The position numbers and the translations under genes were made by a program. From an uncultured Clostridia bacterium (GTDB lineage Bacteria > Bacillota > Clostridia > Lachnospirales > Lachnospiraceae): DNA of 8,858 nt. The stretch spans positions 1 to 8,858 of the forward strand of contig CAMWWR010000049.1 in NCBI GenBank assembly GCA_947178045.1. Direction: 5' to 3'. Numbering within the stretch: position 1 is the stretch's first letter; the number at the start of each line of letters is the position of its first letter. Shown here in pieces: positions 7,327 through 8,858 of this stretch. Under the pieces are notes generated by a model that was given only the letters and a program-made list of their open reading frames with translations, did no database searches and had not been told where the DNA came from.

Positions 7327-7375
7327 CCTTTGGCAAATGCAAACCCTCTTCCAGAGGCTTACGGATTTGCAAAGG
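7327..7375. other. Compound hairpin abutting the previous one
   Basis: CCTTTG (7327-7332) pairs with CAAAGG (7370-7375), and CAAAT (7334-7338) with ATTTG (7365-7369), with one bulged G at 7333. An inner CCTCT (7345-7349)/AGAGG (7353-7357) hairpin has a TCC loop. It begins at the base after the preceding hairpin ends. Its 3' arm (7365-7370) is also the 5' arm of the next element, so both cannot form together. Confidence 0.6.
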
Positions 7376-7401
7376 AATATGCCGCTTCGCGGCGCAAATC
7401 C
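7363..7401. repeat. Structured repeat element downstream of parE (copy B)
   Basis: Outer stem GGATTTGC (7363-7370) with GCAAATCC (7394-7401), a perfect 8 bp; one-sided 10-base bulge AAAGGAATAT (7371-7380); inner stem GCCGC (7381-7385), loop TTC, GCGGC (7389-7393). It begins eight bases beyond the parE stop, in the direction of transcription. Its architecture matches copy A at 4868-4904, with compensatory differences in the outer stem. It has no T-run, so it is not an ordinary terminator. Confidence 0.65.
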
Positions 7402-7409
7402 GGCTGCCG

Positions 7410-8858
7410 TTATACATCCAGCCTCGCGTACTTCGCCTCCTGAATGATGAAGGCGCGCCGCGGCGGCACATTGTTGCTCATCAGCAGCGTTGTCACCTCG
7501 TCCGCCTCCACGGTATCCGAGAGAGAGACCTGCGCGAGAATGCGGGTCTCCGGGTTCAGGGTCGTCTCCCAGAGCTGGCGTGCATCCATCTCGCCAAGGC
7601 CCTTGTAGCGCTGCAGGGCAAGTATTTTTTTGCCGCTCTTGCGGAATTTTTCCAGCTCAAAATCATCAAAGAGGTACTGCGATTTCTTCTTCTTTTTTCC
7701 CTTTTCCGAATCCTCAAATTCCACCTTGTAGAGGGGCGGCATGCCGAGATAGACCTTGCCGTTTGTGATCAGCTCCGGCATGAAGCGGTAGAAAAAGGTC
7801 AGCAGCAGCGTGCTGATATGCGCGCCGTCGACGTCGGCATCGGTCAGGATAATGATCTTGTCGTAGCGCAGCTTTGCGAGGTCGAAATCGTCCCCGATGC
7901 CGCAGCCGAACGACGCGATCATCGTTTTGATCTCGTTGTTGACCAGAATTTTGTCGAGCGTCGCCTTCTCCACGTTGAGAATCTTGCCGCGCAGCGGCAG
8001 CACGGCCTGGGTTTTCCGGTTGCGTGCGGTCTTTACCGTGCCGCCCGCGGAATCGCCCTCGACGATATAGACCTCGCATTCCTCCGGCTTTTTGGAGGAG
8101 CAGGAGGCGAGCTTGCTCTTTGTGTCCACATCGTTCAGCTGCTTCAATACGGCATTGCGCGCCTTGTCGCCCGCCTTTCGGGCGCTGTAGGAGCGCATGG
8201 AATTTTCGAGGATGGCCTTCAGCGTCTCGATATTTTTGTCGAGACAGCGCGTGACCTCGGTCGAGAACACATCGTCGACCGCCGTTTTCGCGTCGGTGTT
8301 GCCGAGCTTCGTCTTTGTCTGACCCTCAAACTGCGGATCCGGGTGCTTGATGGAGAGGATGGCGACGATGCCGTTGCGGATATCGCGCCCGTCGAGATTT
8401 TCGTCCTTCTCCTTTAAATAGCCGAGCTCCCGCGCATACTGGTTCATGACGCGGGTGAGCGCGGTTTTAAATCCGGTGACGAGCGTGCCGCCGTCCACGA
8501 CGTTGATGCGGTTGCAGTAAGAATTGATCTGCTCCGTGTAGTTGTCGGTGTACTGAAACGCGACCTCCACCTCGATATCGCCGCTTTTCCCCTCGATATA
8601 GACCGGCTCCGCGTGGAGCGTGTTCGCCTCGCGGGTCAGGTAGGAGACGAAGCTCTTGATGCCCTCCGTCTCCTCGAATACCCGCGTCTCGCCCGTGTAC
8701 TCGTTCGTGAAGGTGAGCTTCAGCCCGCGGTTGAGGTAGGCGACCTCCTTCAGGCGTTTGCAGATTGTCTCCTCCTTAAACTCGACGGTTTCGAAGATTG
8801 TGTCGTCCGGGTAGAAGGTGACGCGCGTGCCGGTGTCGGATTTATTGCATTTGCCGAC
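7410..8858 (-). CDS. parE: DNA topoisomerase IV subunit B (ParE), 5' end outside the window
   Basis: The frame is open from the right edge to the TAA at 7412-7410, giving the last 482 residues of a protein usually about 640. The N-terminal GHKL ATPase domain lies beyond the edge. The visible part starts in the transducer domain (GTRVTFYPDDTIFETVEF, then LNRGLKLTF). It continues through the TOPRIM domain: EGDSAGG near 8060-8040, PLRGKILNVEKA, and the metal-binding DADVDG near 7841-7824. It ends with QRYKGLGEMDARQLWETT and a GyrB/ParE-type C-terminus (AKYARLDV). ParE supplies ATP-driven strand passage and joins ParC in topoisomerase IV. A Lys-rich patch (GKKKKK) sits in the TOPRIM region. GyrB is the alternative; pairing with a ParC lacking the GyrA-box favours ParE. 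A GTG at 8570 is an internal codon, not the start, because conserved transducer sequence continues upstream of it. Confidence 0.92.
   Translation of the reverse strand, partial: VGKCNKSDTGTRVTFYPDDTIFETVEFKEETICKRLKEVAYLNRGLKLTFTNEYTGETRVFEETEGIKSFVSYLTREANTLHAEPVYIEGKSGDIEVEVAFQYTDNYTEQINSYCNRINVVDGGTLVTGFKTALTRVMNQYARELGYLKEKDENLDGRDIRNGIVAILSIKHPDPQFEGQTKTKLGNTDAKTAVDDVFSTEVTRCLDKNIETLKAILENSMRSYSARKAGDKARNAVLKQLNDVDTKSKLASCSSKKPEECEVYIVEGDSAGGTVKTARNRKTQAVLPLRGKILNVEKATLDKILVNNEIKTMIASFGCGIGDDFDLAKLRYDKIIILTDADVDGAHISTLLLTFFYRFMPELITNGKVYLGMPPLYKVEFEDSEKGKKKKKSQYLFDDFELEKFRKSGKKILALQRYKGLGEMDARQLWETTLNPETRILAQVSLSDTVEADEVTTLLMSNNVPPRRAFIIQEAKYARLDV

Noticed and set aside
7202..7409. Mobile element or terminator in the parE-parC gap
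   Set aside because: No transposase, target-site duplication or T-run was found; the hairpins are reported as structures only.
8568..8570. GTG as the start of parE
   Set aside because: The same frame continues to the window edge with conserved transducer-domain sequence, so the gene is cut by the window.

Overview
The window looks like chromosomal DNA from an endospore-forming member of the Clostridia, plausibly Lachnospiraceae. It carries a complete spoIIAA-spoIIAB-sigF operon and a spore-type LysM/GH18 hydrolase without a signal peptide. It also carries a parE-parC pair (topoisomerase IV), and the coding regions are rather GC-rich. The family placement is inference from gene content; no rRNA or tRNA gene is present to confirm it.

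Plus strand, left to right: the last codons of an unidentified gene overlap (ATGA) a complete 47-residue protein gene. A short hairpin-bearing gap follows. Next is a zinc-ribbon/TPR protein with one membrane segment (318-1724), closed by an intrinsic terminator (1751-1785). Then comes the tight three-gene sporulation operon (1831-3586): the anti-anti-sigma factor SpoIIAA, the anti-sigma kinase SpoIIAB and sigma F. These three form the partner-switching module that turns on the first forespore-specific sigma factor. SpoIIAB has an unusual N-terminal extension of about 60 residues, and sigma F has an enlarged Gly/Ser-rich linker before region 4.

Minus strand, in transcription order from the right edge: parE (5' end outside the window), a 208-base spacer packed with hairpins, parC, a gap with another structured element and a two-way terminator, then the LysM-GH18 gene, which converges on sigF. 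The 79-base junction between sigF and the GH18 gene holds a 63-bp diverged copy of the parC 3' coding region in inverted orientation.

The least ordinary content is non-coding. (1) Two elements downstream of parC and parE share an identical GCCGC/GCGGC hairpin and a purine-rich bulge, but have different, fully paired outer stems. This compensatory pattern suggests a repeated structured element, and simpler hairpins with the same core lie at 288 and 7216. (2) The parE-parC spacer can form mutually exclusive pairings. (3) The ribosome-binding site of the GH18 gene lies inside the arm of a terminator hairpin that ends five bases before its start codon. (4) The parC-tail fragment keeps its reading frame and differs mostly at third codon positions. 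No phage gene, transposase, CRISPR array or RNA gene was recognised, and no wholly new protein system is evident.
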